Positions 51,253 through 60,426 of a stretch of DNA of 64,000 nt are shown in pieces (position 1 is the stretch's first letter; every line of letters begins with the position of its first letter). The notes under the pieces are model-generated. The model was not told where the DNA came from and did not search any database. It saw only the letters and a list, made by a program, of their open reading frames with translations. A program made the position numbers and the translations under genes. Source of the stretch: Litorivivens sp041624475 (GTDB lineage: Bacteria; Pseudomonadota; Gammaproteobacteria; Pseudomonadales; Spongiibacteraceae); contig NZ_JBFJUX010000003.1 of NCBI RefSeq assembly GCF_041624475.1, forward strand, positions 186,001-250,000, given 5' to 3'.

Positions 51253-51978
51253 ATGGAACAGGACTTCGAACCTGCTTTCCTGCTCCACCATCGTCCCTTT
51301 CGGGATACCAGCCTGATTATCGAACTGTTCACTCAACATCAGGGGCGACTGGGCGCTGTGGCCCGTGGCGCCCGCGGCAGCAGCGCCAGAGTGCGCGAGC
51401 GCGCCTCCGTGTTGCAGCCCTTCCAGCTGCTCGAGGTGAGTTGCAACGGGCGGGGCGAGTTGAAAACACTGGTGAGCGCGGAAACCCGCGAGCGCCGTCA
51501 GCTGCAGGGGAATGCCCTGTACGCGGCACTTTACCTTAACGAGTTGACTCTCAAAGCCTTGCACCGCTGTGACCCGCACCCGGAGTTGTGGCAGCATTAC
51601 GCCCGCAGCCTCTTGCTGTTGGAGCAGTGGACGGCGGGGGACAAAAACGGGCTTGAGACCATACTGCGTTTTTATGAACTGATGCTGCTGGAACAACTGG
51701 GCTACGGCCTTAGCTTTGGCCCGGAGCTGGAGAGCGACAGCTGTTATCAGCTGAACCCGGAAGGTGGTTTTCAAAGGGTTCCCGCGTCGGCGCCGCACTT
51801 TCTCGGCGGCGAGCTGAGGGCTTTGCAACCATCGACCTTCTGCGAAGTCAGTGACTTACCGGTATGGAGCGAAGAGCAATTGCGCGTGCTCAAAGTGGTC
51901 TGCCGGCAGGCCTTGATCCCGCTTATCGGGAGTGAGCCTTTGAAGAGCCGGGCCTTATTCAAGGGGCGAAGCCAGTGA
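51253..51978 (+). CDS. recO: DNA repair protein RecO
   Basis: The 241-residue protein has the RecO N-terminal OB fold (AFLLHHRPFRDTSLIIELFT) and a helical C-terminal part. RecO loads RecA onto SSB-coated DNA with RecR. It lies one base after the era stop. In Pseudomonas and E. coli pdxJ follows recO; here acpS overlaps its end by 4 bases. Confidence 0.93.
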   Translation: MEQDFEPAFLLHHRPFRDTSLIIELFTQHQGRLGAVARGARGSSARVRERASVLQPFQLLEVSCNGRGELKTLVSAETRERRQLQGNALYAALYLNELTLKALHRCDPHPELWQHYARSLLLLEQWTAGDKNGLETILRFYELMLLEQLGYGLSFGPELESDSCYQLNPEGGFQRVPASAPHFLGGELRALQPSTFCEVSDLPVWSEEQLRVLKVVCRQALIPLIGSEPLKSRALFKGRSQ

Positions 51979-52352
51979 TCAGTGGTATTGGAACGGATCT
52001 AATCTATATCGAGCGTATTGACGCTACCTGGCAGCGTTTCGGCGAGCGCTTTCTGAAAAGGTTGCTGTCAGAAAATGAATACCGGCAATTTGAATCGCGC
52101 GGTCGCGACGTACGCTATCTGGCCAAACGTTTTGCGGCGAAAGAGGCCGCCGCCAAGGCACTGGGGGTTGGCATCGGTGCCCGTGCTCGCTTGTGCGAAA
52201 TTGAAGTGCTTAACAACCCGCTCGGCAAACCCGAACTCAGTTTTTACGGCGCTGCGGCGGACACAATCCGGGAGCAGGGCATTGTTGGCAGTCATATCGC
52301 GCTGACTGATGAATCGGATCTGGCTCAGGCCTTTGTGGTTTTTGAACGGTGA
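51975..52352 (+). CDS. acpS: Holo-[acyl-carrier-protein] synthase
   Basis: The 125-residue protein has the AcpS motifs GIGTDLIYIERI near the start and LAKRFAAKEAAAKALG. It attaches 4'-phosphopantetheine from CoA to acyl carrier protein. The start is GTG at 51975, inside the recO end. It is the last gene of the lepA-acpS series, and the next gene is convergent. Confidence 0.96.
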   Translation: MISGIGTDLIYIERIDATWQRFGERFLKRLLSENEYRQFESRGRDVRYLAKRFAAKEAAAKALGVGIGARARLCEIEVLNNPLGKPELSFYGAAADTIREQGIVGSHIALTDESDLAQAFVVFER

Positions 52353-52372
52353 CCGTCCGTTGGTCGCCAACC

Positions 52373-54982
52373 CTAGTCTGGAACAAGCGCTTCATCCACT
52401 GCGTTCCGGGTGCGCCAGCACAGTAAATCATCCATGCAGTTCAGGCAGTTTTCAGCCAGCGTCCGTACCTCTTCGAACTCTGCAGCCTCAAGCTGTTTCT
52501 GCAGTCCTTCCAACGCGCGTTCCAGCGACGGAGTGCCAACATAGCGGCAGGCCCCTGCCAACTGATGGGCCAGTGATCCTATGGCTTCGGTATCGCGATC
52601 GACGAGGGCAGCCTGCCAATCTTTCCGGGTTTCTTCCAGGCTGAGTAGAAAGCGCTCGGTCAGTACCCGCGCCAGTTGAGGGTTGTTGTTGGCGCGTTTC
52701 AGACTGAGGGCGGTGTTTACAGCGCCGTCCGGCCGTGGGCTGGCGTCAAGCAATTGTCTCAAGGCTACCAGCGTCATGGGCTTCAGCATGAACTGGTCAA
52801 ACAGCGGTGTCGCTTGTCTGCCGTCGTCGGCCAGGTGCGCAGTCAGGGCCACAAGTCGACTGTGCCTGTTCAAGGGCGTTTCGCGAATGGCCCGGGCAGT
52901 GTCTTCGCCATTCATGTCGGGCATTTGCAGGTCGAGAATGATCAGCGGGTATGCCTGCTGCTGGCACAGTGCAAGCGCCTCATGCCCGCTGGCGCACAAG
53001 GTGTACGTGGCCTGCAATTCTTCCAGCAGCGCGCTCAGCAACAGCCGGTTGCTCCGATTGTCGTCAACCACCAACACTGAACTGGCTTTAAGAGACTGCG
53101 TCCCGGCGCGTTTATCCTCGCCGGCAAGAGCCTGTAACAGCTTGTGTTCGGCCAGTGGTTTTTGCAGAAAGATAAAATCCTCGCGGGCAAGAACGCCGGC
53201 GAGACTGGGCAGCAGGATGATCAGATCTGAATAAGCTGTAAGTTGTGGCTCAACGTCGGAAAAGCTGCGCTGGCTGGAAAAACCGGCAATCAGGTGCACC
53301 TCCGGGGACGCTGCAGCCAGCAACTGCGACAGAGTGTCGTGGGCCTGACTTTGAAAACCGTTGGCTTGCAGCCGTCGGCGCAAGGCTCGGCGGGTATCCG
53401 GGTTTTCTTCCCAGAAATGGACGATCTGGTTTTTGGCTTCAATCGCCGTGGAAGGCGCTTCAGAGGGCAGCGGCAGTCGGACATCAAAGCGTGTACCGCG
53501 CCCCGGTTCGCTGCTGACGTGAATGCTTCCGCGCATCAAATCAACCAGACGTTTGACCACGGCGAGACCAAGGCCGGTGCCGCCATGCTTTCGGGTGTCT
53601 GTGCCGTCAAGCTGCCGAAAGGCCTGAAAAAGTTTCGCCTGCTCCTGCTGTCTGATGCCAATGCCGGTGTCGCTGATGCTCAGGCAGATATCGCTGGAGT
53701 CATCGCTGTACTTTTCGGCGCTCAGAGTGATCAGTACCTGACCGCTGTCGGTGAATTTCACCGCATTGCTGATGAGGTTGGTGGCGAGCTGTTTCAGGCG
53801 CGCGGAGTCTCCGGATACGCTGACGGGCAAGGGTTCTACGGTATCGACGATCAGTTCAATCCCTTTGTCGGCCGCTTGCTGGGCGAACAGGGCGGCGCTT
53901 TCCTCAATGACCGGCAGCAGCGCAAAAGGTTGCAACTGCAGCGAAAATTTTCCAGCCTCGATTTTTGAGAGATCGAGGATGTCATCCAGTACCCGCAGCA
54001 GGTGTTCGGCGGAAATCTTGATGGTCTCGATATACTCCCGACGCCGGGGATTGCTTTCCGACTCCAACAGCACATGACAGAAGCCGAGTATGCCCGTCAG
54101 TGGGGTGCGTACCTCATGACTGGTATTGGCCAGAAATTCTGATTTGGACTGACTGGCGGTCAATGCTTCTTCCCGCGCCAGCGCCAGCTCCATGTTGCTG
54201 ATCTCCAGGCTTTCGAGCGTTTTCTGCAAGTCCTCATGACTGTGCTCGATGTCATTTTGCAGTTGTCGCAGGTGCTGCTGGGTGCGGTGTGCCAACTCAT
54301 TGATTGCCCGGAACAGAAACTGCCAGTCACGGTTTTTTGAGTGGGGCAGGCGCGTACTCCAGTCGTGCTGGTCGAGATTGCTGATCAGGTCGCGCATTTG
54401 TTTTATCGAGGTGTCGAAATTGCGCGTCAGGCGCCCCCCTAAATAGACCACAAGCAGCAGCATGAGCAACAGCCAGAGGAGGCTGACAGCGATGACAAGA
54501 TAGCGCGCCTGTAGAAAGTGGTTGTGACTGGTGGTGACCACAGCCCAGCCTAGCTGCGGTGGCTCGTTGCCACTTTGCGGTGACAGCGCCGTATGGTCGT
54601 AGCGATAGATGGGCCAAGTGGCGGTGAGTTCCGAAGTCTGCCAGACCGGTCTGTTATTCCCGCTTGCTCGACTGATATCCGGTTTTTGCGGTTGCCCCCG
54701 CGTGGCCAGCCATTCCCCGTCGAGCCCCAGCAAGCCGACCCCCAGCATCTCCCTGTCGAGACTGCTGGCCAGTATGGCATCCACGGCGCCCGTGTCCTGG
54801 CGCAGACTGGCGGCCAGATGCCGGGACAGCAGACGCGCGGAGCGCTGTGCCACGGCTTCGTCCAGGTGATGCACTTCGGTAAGGTAGCTGTTCAGCAGGA
54901 ACAGGCCGGTGCCTCCGGAAACCAGCAGGAAGGGCAGGATCGCCAGTACCATGATCTGCTGACGGATTGCTAGCTTGGGCAT
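52373..54982 (-). CDS. BarA/GacS-type hybrid sensor histidine kinase
   Basis: The 869-residue protein has two membrane helices (about 8-30 and 161-182) enclosing a periplasmic part, a HisKA domain with His289 (NTSHEVRTP), a HATPase domain (N-box near 402, GTGLGL near 469), a receiver-like domain without its Asp (about 515-620), a true receiver with Asp684 (LDLQMPDM) and an HPt domain with His806 (LAHQLAGA). This is the tripartite BarA/GacS layout. These kinases signal to UvrY/GacA and control Csr/Rsm small RNAs. It is divergent from cysM, as barA/gacS is in relatives. The ATG at 54982 is the likely start. Confidence 0.9.
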   Translation of the reverse strand: MPKLAIRQQIMVLAILPFLLVSGGTGLFLLNSYLTEVHHLDEAVAQRSARLLSRHLAASLRQDTGAVDAILASSLDREMLGVGLLGLDGEWLATRGQPQKPDISRASGNNRPVWQTSELTATWPIYRYDHTALSPQSGNEPPQLGWAVVTTSHNHFLQARYLVIAVSLLWLLLMLLLVVYLGGRLTRNFDTSIKQMRDLISNLDQHDWSTRLPHSKNRDWQFLFRAINELAHRTQQHLRQLQNDIEHSHEDLQKTLESLEISNMELALAREEALTASQSKSEFLANTSHEVRTPLTGILGFCHVLLESESNPRRREYIETIKISAEHLLRVLDDILDLSKIEAGKFSLQLQPFALLPVIEESAALFAQQAADKGIELIVDTVEPLPVSVSGDSARLKQLATNLISNAVKFTDSGQVLITLSAEKYSDDSSDICLSISDTGIGIRQQEQAKLFQAFRQLDGTDTRKHGGTGLGLAVVKRLVDLMRGSIHVSSEPGRGTRFDVRLPLPSEAPSTAIEAKNQIVHFWEENPDTRRALRRRLQANGFQSQAHDTLSQLLAAASPEVHLIAGFSSQRSFSDVEPQLTAYSDLIILLPSLAGVLAREDFIFLQKPLAEHKLLQALAGEDKRAGTQSLKASSVLVVDDNRSNRLLLSALLEELQATYTLCASGHEALALCQQQAYPLIILDLQMPDMNGEDTARAIRETPLNRHSRLVALTAHLADDGRQATPLFDQFMLKPMTLVALRQLLDASPRPDGAVNTALSLKRANNNPQLARVLTERFLLSLEETRKDWQAALVDRDTEAIGSLAHQLAGACRYVGTPSLERALEGLQKQLEAAEFEEVRTLAENCLNCMDDLLCWRTRNAVDEALVPD

Positions 54983-55113
54983 TGGAAGCGAGCGCCTTGC
55001 ATTAATGTTAGACTTTGCGGGCACAGGATAGTGGGTGTTATGTGAATATGCCCAACTCTTTCCGCTAAATCCACCTATAATACCCGCCTCAACCAAGGTA
55101 GCTGGCGCAGTAC

Positions 55114-56028
55114 ATGATTGAATTTCCTACAATTGAGCATTTTGTTGGCGGCACCCCGCTGGTGCGTTTGCAGCGCCTGCCCGGCAATACCTCCAACACG
55201 ATTCTGGTCAAGCTGGAAGGCAATAATCCGGCGGGTTCGGTCAAGGATCGCCCCGCACTGAGCATGATCAACCGGGCTGAACAGCGCGGTGATATCAAGC
55301 CCGGGGATACCCTGATCGAGGCGACCAGCGGCAATACGGGGATCGCCCTGGCCATGGCCGCGGCGATCAAGGGTTATCGCATGGTGTTGATTATGCCCAG
55401 CCATATGAGCCTGGAGCGCAAGCTGGCTATGGCCGCCTATGGGGCCGAGTTGGTTGAGGTGACCAAGGACGAGGGCATGGAAGGCGCTCGCGATCTGGCG
55501 CTGAAAATGCAGGATGAAGGCAAAGGCACGGTGTTAGACCAGTTTGGTAACGCCGATAACCCGGAAGCCCACTACAGCGGCACCGGGCCAGAGATCTGGC
55601 AACAGACCGAGGGGCGTATTACTCATTTTGTCAGCTCAATGGGCACCACGGGCACTATTATGGGCGTGTCACGCTACCTGAAAGAAAAGAACCCATCGAT
55701 CGAGATTGTCGGGCTGCAACCCGACGATTGTTCTTCCATACCGGGCATTCGCCGCTGGCCCGAGGCTTATTTGCCGAAAATCTATGATGCCGCCCGGGTA
55801 GATCGCATTATCGACATGGATCAGAAGACCGCCGAAGTCACCATGCGCCGTCTGGCGGCCGAGGAGGGCATTCTGTGTGGTGTCTCATCCGGTGGTGCGG
55901 TAGCCGGCGCCCTGCGTCTGTCCGAGACGGTTGAAAATGCGATCATCGTTGCCATTATCTGTGACCGTGGAGACCGTTATCTTTCTACGGGCGTGTTCAA
56001 CGATGCTCTGACCGGAGGCAGTGCCTGA
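55114..56028 (+). CDS. cysM: Cysteine synthase B
   Basis: The 304-residue PLP enzyme has the lysine motif PAGSVKDRPA, the substrate loop EATSGNTGIALA and the CysM-type EGRITHFVSSMGTTG. It makes cysteine from O-acetylserine and sulfide, or S-sulfocysteine from thiosulfate. It is divergent from the hybrid kinase gene and 28 bases before relA. In Pseudomonas rlmD usually lies between; here it is absent. Confidence 0.93.
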   Translation: MIEFPTIEHFVGGTPLVRLQRLPGNTSNTILVKLEGNNPAGSVKDRPALSMINRAEQRGDIKPGDTLIEATSGNTGIALAMAAAIKGYRMVLIMPSHMSLERKLAMAAYGAELVEVTKDEGMEGARDLALKMQDEGKGTVLDQFGNADNPEAHYSGTGPEIWQQTEGRITHFVSSMGTTGTIMGVSRYLKEKNPSIEIVGLQPDDCSSIPGIRRWPEAYLPKIYDAARVDRIIDMDQKTAEVTMRRLAAEEGILCGVSSGGAVAGALRLSETVENAIIVAIICDRGDRYLSTGVFNDALTGGSA

Positions 56029-56056
56029 GCCGCACTCGGCATTGGCAGCGTGAATC

Positions 56057-58285
56057 ATGGTAAAGGTGCGTGAAGACTATCCGCTGACGCCTGACGGTGA
56101 AGTTGATCTACAGGCATGGGTTAATCGCCTCGGCGTTCGGGATGAAATTGATACCGGTGTACTGATCAGTGCTTGCGAACTCAGCGCTGAATGCGCCCGA
56201 CGCAGCGGCGCCACCCACAACAATACCCAGCCCATGGCGAGTTTCTTTACCGCACTTGAGATGGTGGAGATCCTGTCGAATCTGCATCTGGATCAGGACG
56301 CCTTGGTTGCAGCGGCGCTTTACCGTTCGGTACGCGAAGGACGGCTGGAGCTTGATCTGGTACAGCAGCGTTACGGCTCGGTGGTGCATAAGCTGATTGA
56401 CGGTGTGCAGCGCATGGCGGCAATTACCGTGATGAACGCTTCCCAGCACGACTCCCAGATATTGGGGCAGTCAGAGGCCCAAAGCGAGACCATTCGCAAA
56501 ATGCTGGTCGCACTGGTGGACGACGTGCGGGTGGCACTGATCAAGCTGGCCGAGCGGACCTCAGCGATCCGGGCGGTCAAAAACAAACCCGAAAAACGCT
56601 ACCGGGTTGCCCGTGAAGTCTTCGATATTTATGCGCCACTGGCCCACCGTTTGGGTATCGGGCATATCAAATGGGAGCTGGAAGACCTGTCCTTCCGCTA
56701 CCTGCAGCCACTGGCCTACAAGAAAATCGCCAAGCTGCTGGATGAAAAGCGTCTGGATCGGCAGCGCTATATCGACGAGGCCATCGCCCAGATTTCCAGC
56801 TCACTCGAAAAAGAGGACGTGCAGGCGGAGATCGTCGGCCGGGCCAAGCACATCTACAGCATCTGGCGGAAAATGCAGCGCAAGGGCATTGGTTTTTCCC
56901 AGGTCTACGACATACGCGCAGTGCGGATTCTGGTGCCGGATATCAAATCCTGTTACACCGTGCTCGGGGTGATTCACGGACTCTGGCGCAATATCCCCAA
57001 TGAATTTGACGACTATATAGCGAACCCCAAAGAGAACGGCTACCGCTCGCTGCACACCGCCGTGATTGGCCCGATGGGCAAGGTGCTTGAGGTTCAGATT
57101 CGCACCGGAAGTATGCATGAAGAAGCGGAATTCGGGGTCTGTTCCCACTGGCGCTACAAGGGGGCCGACGGTGCCAGCAAAAACACTATCGGCTATGAGG
57201 AGAAAATTGCCTGGTTGAGACAGGTGCTGGATTGGCACGAAGAAAGTGGCGACAGTCTCGACATTTCTGACCATCTGCAGCATGCGCAGGACCGGGTTTA
57301 CGTCTTTACCCCGGACGGCCATGTGGTCAACCTCCAGTTCGGGTCGACGCCTCTGGATTTTGCCTACCATATTCACACAGAAGTCGGACATCGCTGTCGC
57401 GGCGCCAAGGTCAACGGCCGTATCGTTCCTTTGACTTATACCCTCCAGACCGGCGAGCGGGTGGAGATTCTCACCGGCAAGGAAAATGCACCGCGCAGGG
57501 ACTGGCTGCAGTCCAACCTCGGTTACCTGAAAACCACCCGGGCGCGCAGTAAAGTTCAACACTGGTTTCGCCAGCAGGCCAAAGAAGACAATATTCTCGC
57601 CGGGCGCTATCTGCTTGAGAAAGAGTTCAAACGGCTGGGGCTGACCAGTATCGACTATAAAACCATCGCCAGCGGGCTGAACTGTAGCACTGTAGATGAC
57701 ATGTACGCTGCCGTCGGGTCCGGCGATCTGAGCTCGATGCAGGTCATCAAAACGGCCCATGCGCTGCTCGGGCGGGAGACACCCAAACAGCCGGTTCTGC
57801 AGACTGTCGCGCCGTCACAACACGATGGCGCCGGCGACATCAGTATCAGTGGCGTGGGCAACCTGCTGACGCATATCGCCGGTTGCTGTAAACCGCTGCC
57901 CGGTGAGGCCATAGTGGGCTACATAACGGTAGGGCGCGGCGTCAGCATTCACCGTCAGGATTGCAAAAAGCTGCTGCATCTGCAGGCGGTAGAGCCCGAA
58001 CGCATTGTTGAAGTCAGCTGGGCTGGCCGCAAAACCGAGACCTATCCGGTGGACATCGAAATCGAGGCCTATGACCGTCAGGGCTTGCTGCGGGATATCA
58101 CCTTTATGTTGAGCAACGAGCATATCAACGTGATTTCCATGTCGACCGATACGGATGTAAAAAGCCACATGGCCTCCATGCGGCTGAGGGTTGAGGTGCC
58201 GGGTCTGGCGGAACTGGCTAACCTGTTTGCGAAACTGAACGGGCTGCCAAATGTGGCCAATGTCCGACGAATCAGCGAGCTGTGA
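56057..58285 (+). CDS. relA: GTP pyrophosphokinase RelA
   Basis: The 742-residue stringent-response enzyme makes (p)ppGpp on stalled ribosomes. It has a degenerate N-terminal hydrolase region without the HD pair, the synthetase core (GFSQVYDIRAVRI), the EFDD motif typical of monofunctional RelA, a TGS domain (VYVFTPDGHVVNL), a zinc-finger-like CCKPLPGE and a C-terminal ACT domain. It is followed immediately by mazG, as in E. coli. Confidence 0.95.
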   Translation: MVKVREDYPLTPDGEVDLQAWVNRLGVRDEIDTGVLISACELSAECARRSGATHNNTQPMASFFTALEMVEILSNLHLDQDALVAAALYRSVREGRLELDLVQQRYGSVVHKLIDGVQRMAAITVMNASQHDSQILGQSEAQSETIRKMLVALVDDVRVALIKLAERTSAIRAVKNKPEKRYRVAREVFDIYAPLAHRLGIGHIKWELEDLSFRYLQPLAYKKIAKLLDEKRLDRQRYIDEAIAQISSSLEKEDVQAEIVGRAKHIYSIWRKMQRKGIGFSQVYDIRAVRILVPDIKSCYTVLGVIHGLWRNIPNEFDDYIANPKENGYRSLHTAVIGPMGKVLEVQIRTGSMHEEAEFGVCSHWRYKGADGASKNTIGYEEKIAWLRQVLDWHEESGDSLDISDHLQHAQDRVYVFTPDGHVVNLQFGSTPLDFAYHIHTEVGHRCRGAKVNGRIVPLTYTLQTGERVEILTGKENAPRRDWLQSNLGYLKTTRARSKVQHWFRQQAKEDNILAGRYLLEKEFKRLGLTSIDYKTIASGLNCSTVDDMYAAVGSGDLSSMQVIKTAHALLGRETPKQPVLQTVAPSQHDGAGDISISGVGNLLTHIAGCCKPLPGEAIVGYITVGRGVSIHRQDCKKLLHLQAVEPERIVEVSWAGRKTETYPVDIEIEAYDRQGLLRDITFMLSNEHINVISMSTDTDVKSHMASMRLRVEVPGLAELANLFAKLNGLPNVANVRRISEL

Positions 58286-59089
58286 ATGTATAACCTGGAT
58301 GATTTGCGAACCCTGATGCGTTGTCTCCGGCACCCGGAGTACGGCTGCCCCTGGGATCTCAAGCAGAGCTACCAGACGATTGCGCCGCACACACTCGAAG
58401 AGTGCTATGAACTGATCGATGCGATTGAGTCGGGCGACACGGATCAGATCCGGCAGGAACTCGGGGATGTGCTGTTTCAGGTGGTTTTTTACAGTCAGCT
58501 GGCGGAGGAATCCGGTGATTTCAGCTTCGCTCAGGTTACTGATGAGATTGTTCGCAAATTGCTGCGCCGGCACCCCCACGTATTTCCAGAGGGGGAGCTG
58601 GATAAACCTGCCAATGGCAGGAAGGTCGACGAAGCCGAGATCAAACAGCGCTGGGAGGCCATCAAGTCTGAGGAGCGCGCCGCCAAGGCGCAAACGGGTG
58701 TGCTTGATGATATTCCTGCAGCCCTGCCGGCCTTGAAGCGTGCACAGAAACTGCAAAAGCGCGCCGCAACAGTCGGTTTTGACTGGTCATCGCTGGACGG
58801 CGTTTTCGAAAAACTGGACGAAGAGCGTGCAGAGCTGGCCGAGGCCATCGCCAGCGGTGACAGCGAAGCGCAGGCCGAAGAAATGGGCGATCTGATTTTC
58901 GTGGTGGTCAACCTGGCGCGCCACCTAGGGGTCGATGCTGAAACCGCGCTGCGCGCAGCCAATCGCAAATTTGAAGCGCGTTTTCAGCAAATGGAACAGC
59001 GCTCGGACAAACCGCTGGGGGAGTTGTCCCCCGCAACCCTTGAGTCGCTGTGGGAAGGGGCCAAAAAGGCCCTTAAGCAGACCCGTTAA
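58286..59089 (+). CDS. mazG: Nucleoside triphosphate pyrophosphohydrolase MazG
   Basis: The 267-residue protein has two MazG domains, with the EExxE...ExxD motif in LEECYELIDAIE/QELGDVLFQVVF and its second copy in EERAELAEAIA/EEMGDLIFVVVN. It hydrolyses (d)NTPs to monophosphates. The ATG starts on the base after the relA stop. The two stops of mazG and the next gene meet back to back in a hairpin. Confidence 0.94.
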   Translation: MYNLDDLRTLMRCLRHPEYGCPWDLKQSYQTIAPHTLEECYELIDAIESGDTDQIRQELGDVLFQVVFYSQLAEESGDFSFAQVTDEIVRKLLRRHPHVFPEGELDKPANGRKVDEAEIKQRWEAIKSEERAAKAQTGVLDDIPAALPALKRAQKLQKRAATVGFDWSSLDGVFEKLDEERAELAEAIASGDSEAQAEEMGDLIFVVVNLARHLGVDAETALRAANRKFEARFQQMEQRSDKPLGELSPATLESLWEGAKKALKQTR

Positions 59090-59102
59090 TTAATGGTCTG
59101 CT
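59076..59102. terminator. Bidirectional hairpin spanning two convergent stop codons
   Basis: AGCAGACC (59076-59083) and GGTCTGCT (59095-59102) form an 8-bp stem. The loop holds TTAATTAA, which supplies the TAA stops of both mazG (plus) and the next gene (minus). No long T-run follows, so it may stabilise or end both mRNAs weakly. Confidence 0.45.
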
Positions 59103-59422
59103 GACTTGTAGTTCGCCAGGTGCTTCTGTAACAGCGAGCGATAGCGGGGGGTTGGCCCGACATCCTCATACAGCGGGTCGCCCAGTTCATCGTGAGACAC
59201 CACAGCTTTGCCGCGCACATAGGGTAATGTACGTTCGACTTCGCTTAGCGAAGCCCGCAGCAGGTCAGTGATGATTTCCTCGATAGAACGCAGCGGATAG
59301 AGTTCCGCCAAGGCTTGCAGTTTGGAGGCCTCTTCAAGAGGCAGGCGAACTTCGAATACATCTTTGGTCAATTCAGCCCTTGCTGTATCTTCCCAAAGAT
59401 CGAGCAGCTCTTTGATTTCCAT
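59090..59422 (-). CDS. Small conserved protein of the 'pilin assembly / type 1 pili tip component' annotation group
   Basis: The 110-residue protein starts MEIKELLDLWEDTARA and has an acidic central part (LRSIEEIITDLLRASLSEVE) and an ending VGPTPRYRSLLQKHL. Similar proteins are widely annotated, on weak grounds, as pilin-assembly proteins. I see no signal peptide and no membrane helix, so it is probably cytoplasmic; function is unknown. The frame is open upstream but the ATG at 59422 has GAAGG before it. Confidence 0.65.
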   Translation of the reverse strand: MEIKELLDLWEDTARAELTKDVFEVRLPLEEASKLQALAELYPLRSIEEIITDLLRASLSEVERTLPYVRGKAVVSHDELGDPLYEDVGPTPRYRSLLQKHLANYKSADH

Positions 59423-59668
59423 AGAACCTTCCGAGTTGAGATAAGCAAAATGCTCACTCTCATCATAGTGCGCAAATCGCGATCTCCGCAAGAAAAATGT
59501 AGTCAAAATAAGCGCTTTTCCTGATGTTGACCCTGAGTCAGGAGCCCGTACCACGGCGCTTGTGGCCGGTTACGGGGTTGTGCTCAGGCAGGGAGCTGTG
59601 TATCTTGTCGCTCTTTTTGCGGGCGCCCTCCGGCCTGCAATCCGGTAACAAAACCTTGGGAGCGAACC

Positions 59669-60313
59669 ATGCGTGTTATCTTGTTGGGGCCGCCAGGAGC
59701 TGGCAAAGGCACCCAGGCACAGTTCATCTGCGAACATTATGCTATTCCGCAGATATCAACTGGCGATATGCTTCGGGCAGCCGTCAAGGCGGAGTCCGAA
59801 CTGGGTCTGCAGGTTAAGGAAGTCATGACCTCGGGCGGTCTGGTGTCCGACGAAATCATTATTGCTCTGGTCAAGGAGCGTATAAAGGAAGCTGATTGCG
59901 CCAACGGCTTTCTGTTCGACGGCTTCCCGCGCACGATACCTCAGGCAGAAGCACTGCAGGAAGCTGGCGTGACAATAGACAAGGTGCTGGAAATTGCTGT
60001 AGCTGACGAGGAAATTGTGTCTCGCATGAGTGGCCGTCGGGTGCATGAAGCCTCAGGCCGTACCTATCACGTGGTCAATAACCCGCCCAAGCAGGAAGGT
60101 GTTGACGATGTAACCGGTGAGCCATTGGTGCAACGCGAGGATGATCAGGAAGATACTGTTCGCAAGCGCCTGTCGGTCTATCACGAACAAACAAAGCCCT
60201 TGGTCGACTTTTATCAGCAGCTGAGTGGTGCAGATGCTCCGACCTATGCCCGCGTAGAGGGTGTTGGCAGTGTCGATGAAATCAAGCAGCGGGTTTTGAA
60301 CGTACTGGGTTGA
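59669..60313 (+). CDS. adk: Adenylate kinase
   Basis: The 214-residue enzyme interconverts AMP, ADP and ATP. It has the P-loop GPPGAGKGTQ, the NMP-binding STGDMLRAA, DGFPRT and the LID domain (VNNPPKQEGVDDVTGEPL). The LID carries no zinc cysteines. The ATG at 59669 is preceded by TTGGGAG; a weak promoter with TTGTGC (59578-59583), 17 bases and TATCTT (59601-59606) may serve it. An intrinsic terminator follows. Confidence 0.97.
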   Translation: MRVILLGPPGAGKGTQAQFICEHYAIPQISTGDMLRAAVKAESELGLQVKEVMTSGGLVSDEIIIALVKERIKEADCANGFLFDGFPRTIPQAEALQEAGVTIDKVLEIAVADEEIVSRMSGRRVHEASGRTYHVVNNPPKQEGVDDVTGEPLVQREDDQEDTVRKRLSVYHEQTKPLVDFYQQLSGADAPTYARVEGVGSVDEIKQRVLNVLG

Positions 60314-60336
60314 TAATGGCTCGCTCGCAATGCAGA

Positions 60337-60361
60337 AAAGCGCCGAAACGGCGCTTTTTTT
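60337..60361 (+). terminator. Intrinsic terminator after adk
   Basis: AAAGCGCCG-AAA-CGGCGCTTT is a 9-bp stem with a 3-base loop, continuing into a run of seven or more Ts. It lies 24 bases after the adk stop. A TATAAT (60369-60374) directly after it may be the -10 box of hemH. Confidence 0.92.
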
Positions 60362-60426
60362 ATGTCGGTATAATACGCGGGCTGTGGCTTCGCACAGCAA
60401 ATTGAATAAAGGCCGGGGAGAGGGGA

